Origin: Beta vulgaris subsp. vulgaris
Taxonomy: Eukaryota; Streptophyta; Magnoliopsida; Caryophyllales; Amaranthaceae
Reading direction: 5' to 3'
DNA length: 64,000 bases
Assembly: GCF_026745355.1 (NCBI RefSeq)
Contig: NC_079206.1
Location: 32,179,456-32,243,455, forward strand
Below are positions 23,962 through 35,867 of this stretch, piece by piece. A program made the position numbers and the translations under genes. Below the pieces are notes generated by a model, which worked only from the letters and a program-made list of their open reading frames with translations, did not search any database and was not told the DNA's origin. Position 1 is the first letter of the stretch. Every line of letters begins with the position of its first letter.

Positions 23962-24569
23962 CAATTTTACAATCTTTTTATAGAGAAGACAATATTATGA
24001 GTGTTTAGATGGATTTTCTATTAGATGCTGATTTTTTAATTAAACTAAATTTAATTGTTTTGCTCCTCATAATTTCCACACAATTATGTGTGCTTATATG
24101 GTTTTTCATTGATTAGTATTTGGTTTATTTTTTCTTCCTTCCAAGTTACAACAATTGTGTCGCAAAAGTAGAAAAAAAGATTCAATTATTAGACTTTTTT
24201 TATACATGAAAGATACTTTCCACTAAACATTGTAAAAACAAGCTCTTTATACCTTTACATAATCATGGTCATTTAAAACGAACTCTACAGTTGAAGATGA
24301 TTAAATATCTAGCGGATTATAATGCTTTCATGCTTAGCAATAGAATTTGTGTTTCACTTCAAGATGATAATTATATCCAGTAGATTCTGGTGCTTCATAC
24401 TTCGCTTATGACAGGTTATATTCTTCTTTTTTCATTTTTTTTTTCTGTATGTGTGTTTTCATTATTGTGTCTAATGATCATACTTTAATATTACAATTTG
24501 CAAGTAAAATCTACAGTTTCCAACATTGCAATTAGAAATATAGCTTATGACTAGCATTGACCAAATTTA

Positions 24570-24970
24570 GAGTACCCATCTTGAAGCATTTAAAAATTAA
24601 ACTGAATCACCTTCGTATTCTTCACCAAAGAACTTCATTACTCCAGTAAATTCCAATTGCAATTAACAAAAAAAAACTTGTATAATTACAATAATTCTTT
24701 CTCATCTTTAAATATAGCACAAATTTCAACGCAATTTCGAAAAATCTAGCAACCCCATCAAAATTAAAGATCGAATTTTACCTGCTTGTGGAACGTGGGA
24801 TGATCCAATCTTCGCACCGGCATCAAAATGAAAGCCTGATATCCAAAATTATAGCTTCAGTAGATCTGAATTTCCAAGAAGAAAGACAAGGAGAGGGAGT
24901 GGTGGAACAAAAGCTTGAGCAGACATAGAAAGAGAAAAAGAAGATGAGCTTCACAAAAAAAAATGAGAGT
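24570..24970 (-). other. Possible second transcript unit of the MULE
   Basis: On the minus strand, 24970-24850 looks like a CT-rich leader. It is followed by a short ORF (MPVRRLDHPTFHKQ) that ends at a donor-like CAG|GTAAAA near 24780. Further on, 24660-24600 holds EFTGVMKFFGEEYEGDSV and a stop. The arrangement recalls the convergent second gene of MuDR, but most plant MULEs lack one and no acceptor is convincing. It may instead be captured leader sequence. Confidence 0.2.
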
Positions 24971-25094
24971 TGGGGTCCTAAAAAGGCAAAGACAAGACAA
25001 CAAATTCAGGAAGAACACGTTGTACAAGAATACTGTATAATATGATATATTAGTATTTTTTTAAAAAAAATACATACTTCCCTCTAAAAAAATA

Positions 25095-25353
25095 TTTCCT
25101 CCGTTTCAAAATAAGTGCAACATTTGCATAGTGTTTACTATTCACACTTTAAACTTTAATTAGCTTTGGTGATTTACATTTTAGGATAAACATAGTCATG
25201 TGGGATCTTGTTAGATTCGTCTGAATGTGAATTTTTTTAATATCCACTTTTTATAATTTTTACTTATTGATAATTGAAGATATTAACGGTTAAAATAATG
25301 CATTGGCAAACGTGAAAACAAGAAGTGTTGCACTTATTTAGAAACAGAGGAAG
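25095..25353. mobile_element. Stowaway MITE inside the MULE
   Basis: A 259-bp AT-rich element has ends TTTCCTCCGTTTC and, reverse complemented, CTTCCTCTGTTTC. The arms continue as AAATAAGTGCAAC on both sides. TA duplications lie at 25093-25094 and 25354-25355. It is non-coding. It lies just inside the right inverted repeat of the MULE, so it is younger than that element. Confidence 0.87.
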
Positions 25354-26140
25354 TACTTACTAAAAAGAAAATAGCTAAATATACTAAAAAGCGTGTAATC
25401 TCACATTTGAGTAAAGTTATGGGGGATAATCACCACAAGTGAAACTTAAGGCGTCTAATTTCACTTTTAAATGAACTTAGGGGGGTTATTCACCACTTTC
25501 GCGATGTAAAAAGTGTTGAAGAAGAACTGAAAGTCCATTTTGTACGAAGTTAAAAAAGAACAAAAGGCTTTAGAAGACAGAGAAAGAGAATGAAGAAAAA
25601 AGAAGATCAGGAAAGAGAATGAAGAAGAAGATCGACGGTACAACGCAGATGACTCTTTTTTTTCTTTTTTCTTTTTTCAGATTTCGTTTAACAAGAATAT
25701 TGTGATGCGAGATTGGTTTCTTACCTACTGAATTTTGAAGCGAAAATCGTGCTTGAAAGGGGTGTAGAAGTCTGGTATTTATACTCCTAGTAGAGGGAGA
25801 GATGAACAATTCAAGAAGAAAGGAGGAGGATCTTATTGAAACAAAAGAGATAAGTTAAAATTTGATTGAGAAGATTTTGGGGGTGATAATTGATTGTGCA
25901 ATCAGTTTGACAGATTTTTGATTTAACTGACAAAATTGTTTCTGGAAACAAAATCTCTTCAGTTGATGTTTACTTAAAAATATATTATTTTTTTTCGAAA
26001 TTCAGATTCCCAAAAATAATAATTAAGTAATAATATGAAATACCAAAAATAATAATTGTAAATTGGTACTTATAAAATCATGAATTTCATAAGTTGGAAA
26101 ATAATTATTTAGGAATTATCAAAAATTTCGGGATATTACA

Positions 26141-27480
26141 GCTTGTAGTTAGAGCATAACGTGGAATACTCTTGTTCTTCCTGTTGGTGTGAAAAGCGCT
26201 CAAGTATATAGATAGGGCGCTACTTGAATTTCAAGGTTAAACTCTTTTAACTCATCAACGGTGGCTTGCCCCCATCTTCAAGAGTTTAAGGAGTCTTATT
26301 TGTTTCTATCTCCTCGTCACTTTTAAGAATCTTGTGTCCAGTAATATTATTTGAAGAAACAAATTCGACATCTTTCACTTTATTTTGACTAGACGAACTC
26401 TAATGGTTTGTTGACACTATATACGGCATGACTTTTGGTTTTCAAGGGTGCGTGTTCTATGATGTCTATCACCTGTGTACGCCTCATGCGAGATAGGGTA
26501 AGACTTTGAGGTGCGTCCTCGCCTTTAATTTCATTTTTCCCTCTTGTGATGCAACTTAGTACTTACCATCTTAATGTTTAAAGACAGATGCTTTCTTCTT
26601 AAAGGATCGAATTTCTCAAGGGTGTTTGTGTTTTTAACTTTGTACCCTTATTTAGTTCGTGCCACCAAGTCTGTCAAAAACCAATGTGTGGTTCCTTCTG
26701 GCAGGCGACTATAGTCGATTGAAGACAAATATTTTTGCTTGAGTCACATTATTTTCACTTTCTCCAAATTCATTCGCAGTAATATACTGTGAAGAAGAGG
26801 TTGTCCCTTTACGCCGTGTAGAAATTTTGATGTGTTTCGGGGTTTCAACTCATAAGCCTACTTTAGTCAGACGTACCTCAACTTCATATTCATGTAACTT
26901 ATTTTGTTTGTCGTTTAGTCCATGCGGATCAAGTTCAATGACACTTTCTATTACCATTGGATTTTAAAAGTCATAATCAGATTTTGCCATGAGCTTATAA
27001 GTTTTGGATCAAACCTGCTATTGTTAAACCATTTTCTACTAGATTGATGTACAATTGCTGAGGTTGGCGGCTTAGAAATTTGACCGTGGTTGACGATAGA
27101 TAAAGGAACGACCAGTTCCTGCTTTAAAAATTGAAGAGTAGTCTTATCTACCCCTATTTCTTTCTTTGGCTCGACTTACGCAACCTGACACCCTGCAAAT
27201 GGTGATTCTTCTTCCTTACGACGTGATTGAGGAATGTGTTGCAAGACTGGAGCCATTATTGCCTTCTGCATTACTTTGATTGGCTGAGCAACAACTTCTT
27301 CTTTAACTTCTTCTATAAATTTTTGTTATTGAGTCTCATTGTTGGTTGACTTGCCAGAGCTTGAAGACGAGGGGTATCATCATTTTTATATGTACCACTT
27401 TTTTTATTGAAGGAATCTAGATGGCAACATTTAACTCAATGATTCCTCATCTTCAAATAACATGGGGTTGACAAAGTATA
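26141..27480 (-). pseudogene. Tat-lineage retrotransposon: spacer between protease and RT
   Basis: Minus-strand translation, with several stops, gives the PR-RT spacer of the Tat/Ogre group: FVNPMLFEDEESLS next to 27480, VLQHIPQSRRKEEESPFAG near 27200, ELDPHGLNDKQNKLHEYEVE near 26920 and YSRLPEGTTHWFLTDL near 26680. The frame connects to the Tat protease at 39729 once Tekay-2 is removed. The left end is the Tekay-1 LTR boundary; the rest of pol must lie left of the window. No host gene is present. Confidence 0.65.
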
Positions 27481-28128
27481 TGTAACACCCCGATAATTCT
27501 CTTTTTTCAAAAATACTTTTCAAATATTAAACTAGAGATTCATCAAAGCATTATCGCCCGTGTGATAATGTGTCGGCTTATTCAGAATTTTGCAGCGGAA
27601 AACATATAACTAGCTTTAGAATTGAAATTTAATAACTAACAAAGTCAACTTTAAAACCAACCAACAACATTAACTTTAACTTCAAACCAAACTTAAATGT
27701 ATATGTATAACTAAAGTACGATAAATTAATCAACATGCTACACAATATTTCCATTCTTGAGCCCCGTGATGCATCATCTTCACACCTGTAAATGAAAATG
27801 CAGTATAAATCCTGCTCACTAAGAATGTATCATCACAGGATCAATAAGGCAAAGCCATTATCAACACATACAAACAAAGCACAAAATCAGCAAAGCTGAG
27901 TACTACAAAATAAATAAATATTCCTAACATGATACTAATAAATAGTAAGCAGAGATAAATAACGACATAATAACTTGCCGATAACTTTTACTGAACTAAA
28001 CTTTAATAATAGTTTTATTACTTTAAATAGAATAGTCACTGGACCGAGTTGTCTAACTAAAAACCAACCTTTCCTTTGGAAGACGAAATACGGGTGCAAC
28101 CCTGTATTTCCAGGAACCTTTTAAATAA

Positions 28129-28481
28129 GGAAAAATTGACAATAAAGGTCTGAACTTTGGGTGATAATTTTTAAAAGGTCTGAACAATTGATTAACCTGT
28201 GTAGGTCCCAACTTTAGGGGGTCTTAACTTTTAGCGGGCCTTAGTGACTTAAAACTGGCTTAATAGGTCATCACTTGTAAAACTTGGGTCACATCAAAAG
28301 GGTTAATTGAGGAAGAGATGTAGGAACTAGGTGAGATTTTAAAAATAATCTTCAGTTTTAAGTCGTCGAGGCCCGCTAAAAGTTAAGACCCCCTAAAGTT
28401 GGGACCTACACAGATTAATCAATAGTTCAGACCTTTTAAAAATTATCACCCAAAGTTTAGACCTCTATTGTCAATTTTTCC
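28129..28481. mobile_element. MULE-type MITE, long inverted repeats, 9-bp duplication
   Basis: A 353-bp element is almost all inverted repeat. The arms start GGAAAAATTGACAATAAAGG and run inward for over 100 bp, through words such as GTAGGTCCCAACTTTAG and TTTTAGCGGGCC. TTTAAATAA flanks it at 28120-28128 and 28482-28490. The other LTR of the same retrotransposon has the unfilled site with a single TTTAAATAA (about 36525-36535), which proves insertion. It is non-coding and can form a hairpin. Confidence 0.93.
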
Positions 28482-29435
28482 TTTAAATAAAAATAGGAAC
28501 GGTGATCAATCTGAACCCAGAAAAAGTCATGGCCCGCTCACCATGTACCCCAACTCCTGATTGTCCAACTTCATACGACGTGCAACAGTCTAAAATTTAT
28601 TACTATCCAAGTTTCACTTTACATGATTTACCATTTATTACTTGTTATGACACACAAGCAACACAGATAACATACAATCAAACATTCACAACCTTATTTT
28701 TATCTTAGAATTAAATAAGTGTCACACAAATTACAACCCAACATTAATTCCTTCTTTAATCCAATCTTTCTTTTTGTTGAATTAATATATTAATTCCCCC
28801 ATGTGAATTAAGAAAATAAAGTTCTCAACCAACATGCTTTCATCAATCTCCCATACAACCATGACATAAATTTCATAATTAACATGTTCACACACATGCA
28901 TATATAAAACATGCAAAATCCAACATAATAGCAGTCATATATGAACTCACAAAGTTCCTATACATGATATTACATAAATTTTCTTCCTAAAATCATGATA
29001 ATACATCAATCAACACATAGGTATATACGTACCTTGTGTAGACAAATTGTGTAAATAACTTGCCGGTTTTATGAGAGGGAGGAGAGAGAAAGTTTTGTGT
29101 GGGAAAAATTGGGTTGGATGTAAATTTATATGTGTGTTTTCCTTTTGGACTTAGGAAAAGGCAATTGGGCTTTAAATACAGTTTAATGATGAATAGGATT
29201 GATGATTAAAACTCCTAACCTTATTGGAAGTCTTTTTCCTAATCTAATTAGTATTTGGATTCCTCAAGCCCATTTAAACCCTTTTTTCAAATTCAAATAG
29301 TATTTGAAATGTTTTTCAAAGCATGCCTTAACAAAATATTTTAACTTCTTTAAATCCTTAAAATAATTCCTTTGACTTTCAAATAGTGAATCTTTTAAAT
29401 AAATAAATTATTTTAACTAAATTATTTTTGAATAA

Positions 29436-29541
<106 letters not shown>

Positions 29542-29563
29542 CATAAATTTACGGGGGATTACA

Positions 29564-29582
29564 GCCTATCCCTCTTAAAAGA
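29564..29582 (-). promoter_or_regulatory. Tekay-2 polypurine tract
   Basis: The minus strand reads TTTTAAGAGGGATAGGC directly beside the 3' LTR. It is a purine-rich primer for plus-strand synthesis in the expected place, slightly degraded. Confidence 0.55.
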
Positions 29583-29864
29583 ATTTTCATCCTGAAACAT
29601 GACACAAAAACTCCCATATTTCAAAAAAAAATTAAAACTCAAGTTTCATTTGAGAAATAATTGTGCTACTCATGTGCACACTTTAACTTTAAAACTCACT
29701 TGTGTTACTCCTGAACACATTTTCCATGCGGGGAATCTATTTATTTTGCACCAACATGTGCAAAGCGCCAATATAAGCATAAAAAGCATAAAAACATCAT
29801 AAAAATAGGTAAAAATCGTGACATTCTATCGCACTTTACCCCCCTTAGAGAAAACAAGTTACAC

Positions 29865-31246
29865 CCTCGTAACTCACCTCAAAGAACAATTCTGGATACT
29901 TCTTCTTTATTTCATCTTCGTCCTCCCACGTTGCCTCTTCAGACTCGTGCTTAGGCTAAAGTACTTTCACGATATGGACATCCTTATTGCGTGTACTACG
30001 CACCTTTTATCAAGAATCTTCACATGCCTTTCCTCATATGTGAGGCTACTATCAATCTGGATCCTCTCAGGCTCCAGAACATGACGCTCATTAGGTATAT
30101 AACGCTTGAGTTGGGAAATATGAAACACATCGTACATCTTCTCAAACTTCGTTGGCAACACCAACCTATAAGCCACCTTCCCAATTCTTTCCAACATTTC
30201 ATATGGTCCTACATATTTGGCACTTAGCTTGCCCTTTTTTCCCAAATCTCATGACGCCCTTAGTTAGTGCTACTTTCAAAAACACTTTATCACCTACTGC
30301 GAACTCATCTTCTCGTCGTTTTAGATCGACATAACTCTTTTGCCTATCTGAAGCAGCTTGAATTTTAGCCTGAATTAGTTTGACATTTTTTACGGTCTCA
30401 ATAAATTCTGTCCTCGATACTACATTCTCACTAAAGATATTCCAACAAATGGGACTTCTACACTTCCGTCCATACAATGCCTCAAAAAGTGACATCTTAA
30501 TACTCGCATGATAGCTATTGTTATATGAAAATTCAATGAGGTCTAATTGGTCTTCCCAACTACCTTGGAGATCAATAGCATACGCTCTCAACATATCCTC
30601 CATGGTTTGTTTAGTCCTCTCAGTTTGACCATCAGTTACAGGGTGAAAGGTTGTACTCATCTTTAATGTTGTCCTAAGATTCAATTGGAACTTTTTCCAA
30701 AATTTTGAGAGGAATCTCGAATCGCGATCAGAAATAAAATCTTTTGGAACCCAATGCAATCTCACTGCATGCCTAATATACGTCTTAGCAAATTGCTTCT
30801 TTTTTTATGTCTCCTTAATAGGTATGAACGCGGCGGACATCGTTAATCGGTCCACAATAACCCAAGTAGTATCATTGCCACTCCTCGTCCTAGGCAAAGC
30901 AGTCACAAAATCCATTAAAATGGAATCCCACTTCCATCCAGGAACCTCTAAGGATTGAACCTTCCCCATGGGTCTCGCTCTTATGATCTATCTTCACTTT
31001 ATAACAGGTTAGGCACTTAAACACATATTCAGCTACCTCACGCTTCATGTTTGGCCACCAATAAATACCCTTAAGGTCTTTGTACAACTTGTCACCCCCA
31101 GGCTGCACAAAATATGGAGTGTTATGCCCCTCATCCATAAGACGTATCTTAAGCTCATCACATTTTTGTGGTACAGACCACCTTTCCTTAAACCTCAAAC
31201 TTACATCATCATGGATCTTAAAGCCGGCTTCTTTACCTTGCTTCAT
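29865..31246 (-). pseudogene. Tekay-2 integrase with C-terminal chromodomain
   Basis: From 31246 down come an H2C2 finger (HNTPYFVQPGGDKLYKDLKG, MKREVAEYVFKCLTCYKVK) and a broken stretch. The core at 30765-30199 has FISDRDSRF (second Asp) and HPVTDGQTERTKQTMEDML (catalytic Glu present). The GPY/F-type module follows (KLSAKYVGPYEMLERIGKVA, VFHISQLKRYIP). Beyond 29990 a shifted frame holds a chromodomain-like NKDVHIVKVL, a TAG stop, then EEATWEDEDEI and KKKYPELF. The chromodomain would steer insertion to chromatin marks. There are at least three frameshifts or stops. Confidence 0.83.
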
Positions 31247-31249
31247 ATT

Positions 31250-32640
31250 CTCCTTAATATTATCTAGGTGTTCATCTCCAACTTAATCCTCTTTGATCTC
31301 ATCAAAAACTGACAACCCCAATGATAAGGCCCTTAGTGTTGCCTCACTTTCCCTAGGATTTAAATTTCTAGGCTAAGCCTTTGCATATCTCGACATAACT
31401 CCTCAGGGACTACCAAGGAAACTCACACTATGGCTCGACTTCCTAATCAAGGCATCAGCAACTATATTTGCTTTCCCCTCATGATATTGGATGTCTAAGT
31501 CATAGACCTTAATCAACTCCAACCACCTTCTCTAACTCATATTAAGGTCTTTCTGGGTGAAAATGTACTTCAAACTCTTATGGTCGGTAAATATCTTACA
31601 GGTTGCCTATAAAGGTAATGTCTCCAAATTTTCATGCAAACACTATGGCGGCTAACTTTAGATTGTGGGTAGGGTAATTAGCCTCATAAGGTTTCAACTG
31701 AAGCGACGCATACGCGATTACCTTCTCATTTTGTTGTAACACACATCCCAAATAATTCTTTGAAGCATCATTATACACCTCAAATCACTCATTCCCATTA
31801 GGTAGGGTTAAAACAGGTGCAGAGGTTAAATGTTCCTTCAAAATTTGAAAGGCTTCTTCACATTTTTCACTCCACTCAAACTTTGACTCTTTCTTCATCA
31901 AATTGGTCATGAGCCTCACTATTTTCGAGAAATCTCTCACAAATCTCCTATAATACTAGACCTATGAAACTTCTAATATCTGACACATTCTTTGGAGTTG
32001 GCCACTTACTCACAGCTTGGATCTTAGCAGGATCCAAAGAGACTCCTTCCTTAGACACATAGTGACCCAAAATGATACTTTAACGAAACTCGCACTTAGA
32101 GAACTTGGTGTATAATTGATTCTTCCTAAGCGTCTCCAATATAATCCTCAAGTGCTCATCATGCTCTACTTCATTCCTCGAATATATCAGAATATCATGA
32201 ATGAAAACCACCATGAAGTTGTCTAAAAACTCATGGAAAATCCTATTCATCAAATCTATAAATATGGGAGGAGCATTAGTTAACCCAAATGGCATTACAT
32301 TGAACTCATAATGACCATAACGTGTTCTAAATGCAATCTTAGGTACATCCTTATCAGCTACCCTCAACTAGTGATACCCCAAACGCAAATCAATCTTCGA
32401 GAACACACTCACTCCATTTAATTAGTCAAATACGTCATCTATTCTAGGCAAAGGATACTTGTTCTTGATGGTTAAAGTGTTCAGTTCCCTATAGTAAATA
32501 CGTAACCTCATACTCCCATCCTTTTTCTTAACAAATAATACATGAGCTTCTCAAGGTGATGCACTAGGCCTAATATAAACCTTATCCAGCAATTCTTGCA
32601 ATTGCATCTTCAACTAACTCATCTCAGGTGGTGCCATGAT
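31250..32640 (-). pseudogene. Tekay-2 reverse transcriptase and RNase H
   Basis: The RT N-terminus (32640-32400) shows [12 protein letters not shown] and [20 protein letters not shown] with stops. The open frame 32367-32080 has [20 protein letters not shown] and [11 protein letters not shown]. The first Asp of the catalytic D-D pair is His, which would abolish polymerase activity. RNase H (31250-32050) is broken, but the region around 31700 reads [15 protein letters not shown]. It belongs to the Ty3/gypsy polyprotein. Confidence 0.82.
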
Positions 32641-33260
32641 ATAAGATGCCTTAGATATAGGTGCAGTTCTAGGATCTAAGTCTATGCTGATTTCAACAGC
32701 TCTAGCAGGTGGCATGCCCAAAATCTCACTCGGAAATAAATCCATAAACACTTTCACAATTGGAACATACTTATTATTCACCCCCAACTTCCTTACTCAC
32801 ATCCTGCACACTACAGAAAGATAGCTCACACCCCTTCTTCATTACAGAAATAACCCCAAAGTTCTTAGGCTTCCCAAAATGTCTATAGGAGGTCAATTTT
32901 CCCAAAGGGTTTCACAGTCTATATTGGTCTTATATAAACTTAACCAGTTCATCTCAAGAATAACATCTAGGTCTCCCAAATTGAACTCTATTAAATCAGA
33001 CGAAAATACCTAGTCTCCTATCTTTAGAGGCAAATTTTTAAGCAATTTGGTAGACCTTATTATCTCCCCAATAGGTATACTAATAGGCAAGTCAATTACT
33101 TCAAAATCTACTAACCCCAGAATCTTAAGGACATATGACGACACAAAAGAATAAGTCACCCCCGAATCAAACAACGTTTTAACAAGAATGGAGTTAAAAA
33201 ATACCAGAAACTACGTCGCGAATCTCTCAGCTTTATTGCAACACATCACGTGCAGTTTAC
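32640..33260 (-). pseudogene. Tekay-2 aspartic protease
   Basis: The minus-strand frame, with stops, shows LFDSGVTYSFVSSYVLK (active-site D-S-G kept) around 33150-33190 and then FNLGDLDVILEMNWL near 32950, where the family has ILGMDWL. It is followed by the RT linker with SEILGMPPARAVEI-like residues near 32690. No uninterrupted frame remains. Confidence 0.68.
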
Positions 33261-33299
33261 TTGGAGCCTTATTCTGGTTGAGGTTCTCACTAGCAGGCT

Positions 33300-34240
33300 T
33301 ATTGAAGTTCCCCTGATTGTTTTACGAACCTACAAGCTTAGAACCTTGGTTTCCCAATTGGTTGAACCCTGATCTGACCAAGTTACCACTCATATTGTCA
33401 TTCTGCTTCTTCTTTTGCTTGACAAAGCACTCATACTCCCCATGGCCCTTCTTCTGGCAGTAGTTACATGTTACTGGTTCTCCCTTATAGTCTGTACCAG
33501 GGTGGTTATTGCTGCACTTCTTAAAGTGATATATTCTCTCAGCTCAACCCTTATTCTTGTTGTCCTTATTATTCCTTCCTTGAAAATTTCCATTCCCATT
33601 TCGGTTTCTCTTGAAGTTCCCTTGATTTCCCCAGCATTGAAATCTTTCCACTTTTCACCTACTACAACATTCATTTTTCCAGCCTCGACTAAAGTCCATA
33701 AATGTGGGTGGCTCTCCCATACACAATGTCTAAGAATGTCAAGGTCTCACCTCCTAACCCCAGTTGTATCTCATCAGTCAAACCTTGCTCAAATCTCTGA
33801 GCCTTTCACTCCTCAGTAGCTACAACCTCAGGTGCAAACCTTGACAATACTATAAACTTGTTATAGTATTCAGAGATGGTCATACACACATCCTAAGGTT
33901 AATGAACTCCTGGGCCTTCTGTTTTCTCATAAATGTAGGGTAAAACTTCCCTTTAAGGCAGTAACAAAAGCATCCCAAGTAAAACCCTCCACAGTACTCA
34001 GTCTAGCTCCATTTTCTCTCCACCACAAGTCAGCCTCATCCTTAAGGTACAACCACTCTCATGCCCTCAGGATAGTTCACAGCCCCAAAGATCTTCTCGA
34101 ACTCTCTAATCCAGTTCTCTAGAAAGGTAGGATCAGCTTGCCCCTTAAAGTATGGTGGCTTAACCTTAGCTAACCTCTCAAACATGTCCCCAGCAGAATC
34201 AGGACGCTCAACTCTCTTCTGAGTTAGTTTTTCCGCCAAG
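33300..34240 (-). pseudogene. Tekay-2 gag with zinc knuckle
   Basis: The N-terminal capsid part (34239-34042) reads MFERLAKVKPPYFKGQADPT and FLENWIREFEKIFGAVNYPE. It is followed by broken capsid frames. Near 33490-33390 there is a complete CCHC knuckle CNYCQKKGHGEYEC, preceded by a degenerate HPGTDYKGE half. The knuckle binds element RNA in intact relatives. The strongest antisense ORF over this region (33415-33819) is a shadow. Confidence 0.78.
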
Positions 34241-34743
34241 AGGAGAATAGCACAGCTAGGTCGTTATTGTTGTTAGCCATTCTGCTGAGCGACCTGAAAT
34301 TAATGTAAGTCCAGGTTTCAATATATAACTTACTTGCCATTCTAGGAAGACAACATCTGATTTGATCAAACAAGATCGCATCAACAAACAATTTCTCAAA
34401 CAATCACAAATACACCACAGAATATTCCTTAGCAACCACATAATCATTCATGAGAAAATATTCACATCAAAATACACACATGGAAAATAACAAATTATAG
34501 GAATTTAATCACACAATAAAAAAAAAAAAGATTCTTAATCACGTGCCCAGAATAAATTCTTGCTCACTCGAATAAATAAATATTTGACTTTATTTCTCCA
34601 AAAAGGATATTTATAATAACTGTTTTGACTATAACATTATATTTTCCTAAAAAAACAAAAGTACTATAAAATAAATTTAATCACTGTTGGCCAACTATCT
34701 AACATTATTTTTAAACATAAATATATAAATAAATGAGCTAAGG

Positions 34744-35135
34744 TGAAACATTATCAGTCTTGTCCTTAGATTCCTTGTACAGCTCTGGCGTGAATATCTC
34801 ATCTTCAAACTCATCTATGTCCTCAGTGTTATAATAGACATAAATTTTAGGTCTCGTGGATCTTCTTTTAGGTTGAGGCTCATTCTCCTCTGACTCTGGA
34901 TCACTCTCAAATCTGAAGGCAACATGTTATATGTCAGTTATGGTTTGGCCTCTAGCACGGTCAAATTCCAGGCTCATCATCACTATGCATTCTTGCTCTT
35001 AGCACATTTACGCATAATATACTCTAGGCTGGTGTAGTTATTATTGGCAGGTTCATTAATTCCATCCCCTTCATCATCACTTATTACAACGGGGTTGTGA
35101 TAGCTTTCTACTTTATTACCTTGTCTGGCAGACAT
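34744..35135 (-). pseudogene. Acidic leader ORF of Tekay-2, upstream of gag
   Basis: From a Met at 35135 (MSARQGNKVESYHNPVVISD, then DEGDG) the frame runs to 34983 and shifts. It continues with an acidic, Lys/Arg-punctuated tail (ESDPESEENEPQPKRRSTRP, YYNTEDIDEFEDEIF) to a stop near 34744. Its place between primer site and gag matches the acidic ORF of Tekay-1. No known domain is recognised. It could be an accessory element protein or translated leader. Confidence 0.42.
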
Positions 35136-35457
35136 GGTTAGTGACCTACAACAAATAAACATACTTTCAATAAATATTTGATACTCTCTCTTGACGTAAT
35201 TTCCAACAATAAACAATAAGTAAACACCATCAACAATATAGGCACAAGAATATAAACAGTTAGCAGGGAAGAGAAATATAATCATGCTAAACTAACTATT
35301 AAATGCAGACATATAATATTTCTATCCTATAAGCCCTTCCTATATTACTCTTTTCTCACACAACAATAAAGTAAATAAAAAAACTAGAATTATTAAAATA
35401 ATAGATAATTATATTTAAAATTTTCAAATAAATGAATAAATAAAAAACACGTCGAAC

Positions 35458-35468
35458 ATATATATATG

Positions 35469-35541
<73 letters not shown>

Positions 35542-35646
35542 GTATATATATATGTATATGTATATATATATATGTATATATATGTATATATATATGTATA
35601 TATATATATGTATATGTATATATATGTATATATATACATATATATA

Positions 35647-35683
<37 letters not shown>
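35458..35683. repeat. TA-rich microsatellite (TATATG variants)
   Basis: About 226 bp of alternating TA with regularly interspersed G or C (TATATGTATA words) lies in the 5' leader of Tekay-2. All six frames give Tyr/Ile/His-only peptides, so the apparent ORFs here are compositional. Confidence 0.95.
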
Positions 35684-35849
35684 TCGGAGAATTTCGAACA
35701 ATAATAATAATAAAAAATTTCGAGTCAATTTGCGAATAACAACGTGCTTCAAAAATTAAATTAAACACAACAAAAAAGTAGGAGCTCAATTCTAAGAAAT
35801 TTATTTTAAATAACTAGCTAGTTAGGCGCCTAAAATTTTAAAAACCTAA

Positions 35850-35865
35850 ATCTCCCAGATACCAC
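35850..35865 (-). promoter_or_regulatory. Tekay-2 primer-binding site (iMet type, degenerate)
   Basis: The minus strand reads GTGGTATCTGGGAG directly inside the 5' LTR. TGGTATC is the core of the initiator-tRNA-Met site, and the bases after it have diverged. Confidence 0.6.
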
Positions 35866-35867
35866 TT

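Larger units (their letters stand above)
20204..25503 (+). mobile_element. MULE (Mutator-like) DNA transposon with decayed transposase gene
   Basis: A 5,300-bp element lies between identical ATGTAAAAA copies (20195-20203 and 25504-25512). Its inverted repeats are over 100 bp long: left GCGGCAAAGTGGTGATTAGG and right (reverse complement) CGCGAAAGTGGTGAATAACC, sharing further blocks such as GTTTCACTTGTGGTGATTA and AATGTGAGATTACAC. It holds a spliced mudrA-type gene (20564-23961) reading plus, a possible small minus-strand transcript unit (24570-24970) and a later Stowaway (25095-25353). It sits within the Tekay-1 LTR. Confidence 0.92.
8576..26140 (-). mobile_element. Tekay-1: Ty3/gypsy chromovirus (Tekay/Del-like), truncated by Athila insertion
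   Basis: On the minus strand the order is 5' LTR (18390-26140), iMet-type primer site, acidic leader ORF, gag, protease, RT, RNase H and integrase. The element stops inside the integrase core at 8576, where the Athila LTR begins, so the chromodomain and 3' LTR must lie left of the window. It is interrupted by a CACTA element in gag and by a Stowaway and a MULE in the LTR. All coding parts carry stops or frameshifts. The right flank at 26141 is Tat-element pol sequence. Confidence 0.8.
18390..26140 (-). repeat. Tekay-1 5' LTR, expanded by two nested transposons
   Basis: The LTR begins (plus sense) TGTAACACCC at 18390 and ends ATATTACA at 26140, so it has TGTAA/TTACA ends. Removing the Stowaway (19865-20122) and the MULE (20204-25503) with their duplications leaves about 2.18 kb. 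It has the same TGTAACACCC start and TTTACG-like/TTACA end style as the Tekay-2 LTRs, but the body differs, so the two belong to different families. At 26141 the Tat element resumes. Confidence 0.75.

Noticed and set aside
33415..33819. Plus-strand ORF of 134 residues
   Set aside because: It is a shadow of the minus-strand gag with its CCHC knuckle.
35393..35789. Three overlapping Tyr/Ile-rich ORFs of about 100-120 residues
   Set aside because: They are translations of a TA microsatellite and exist in several frames on both strands.
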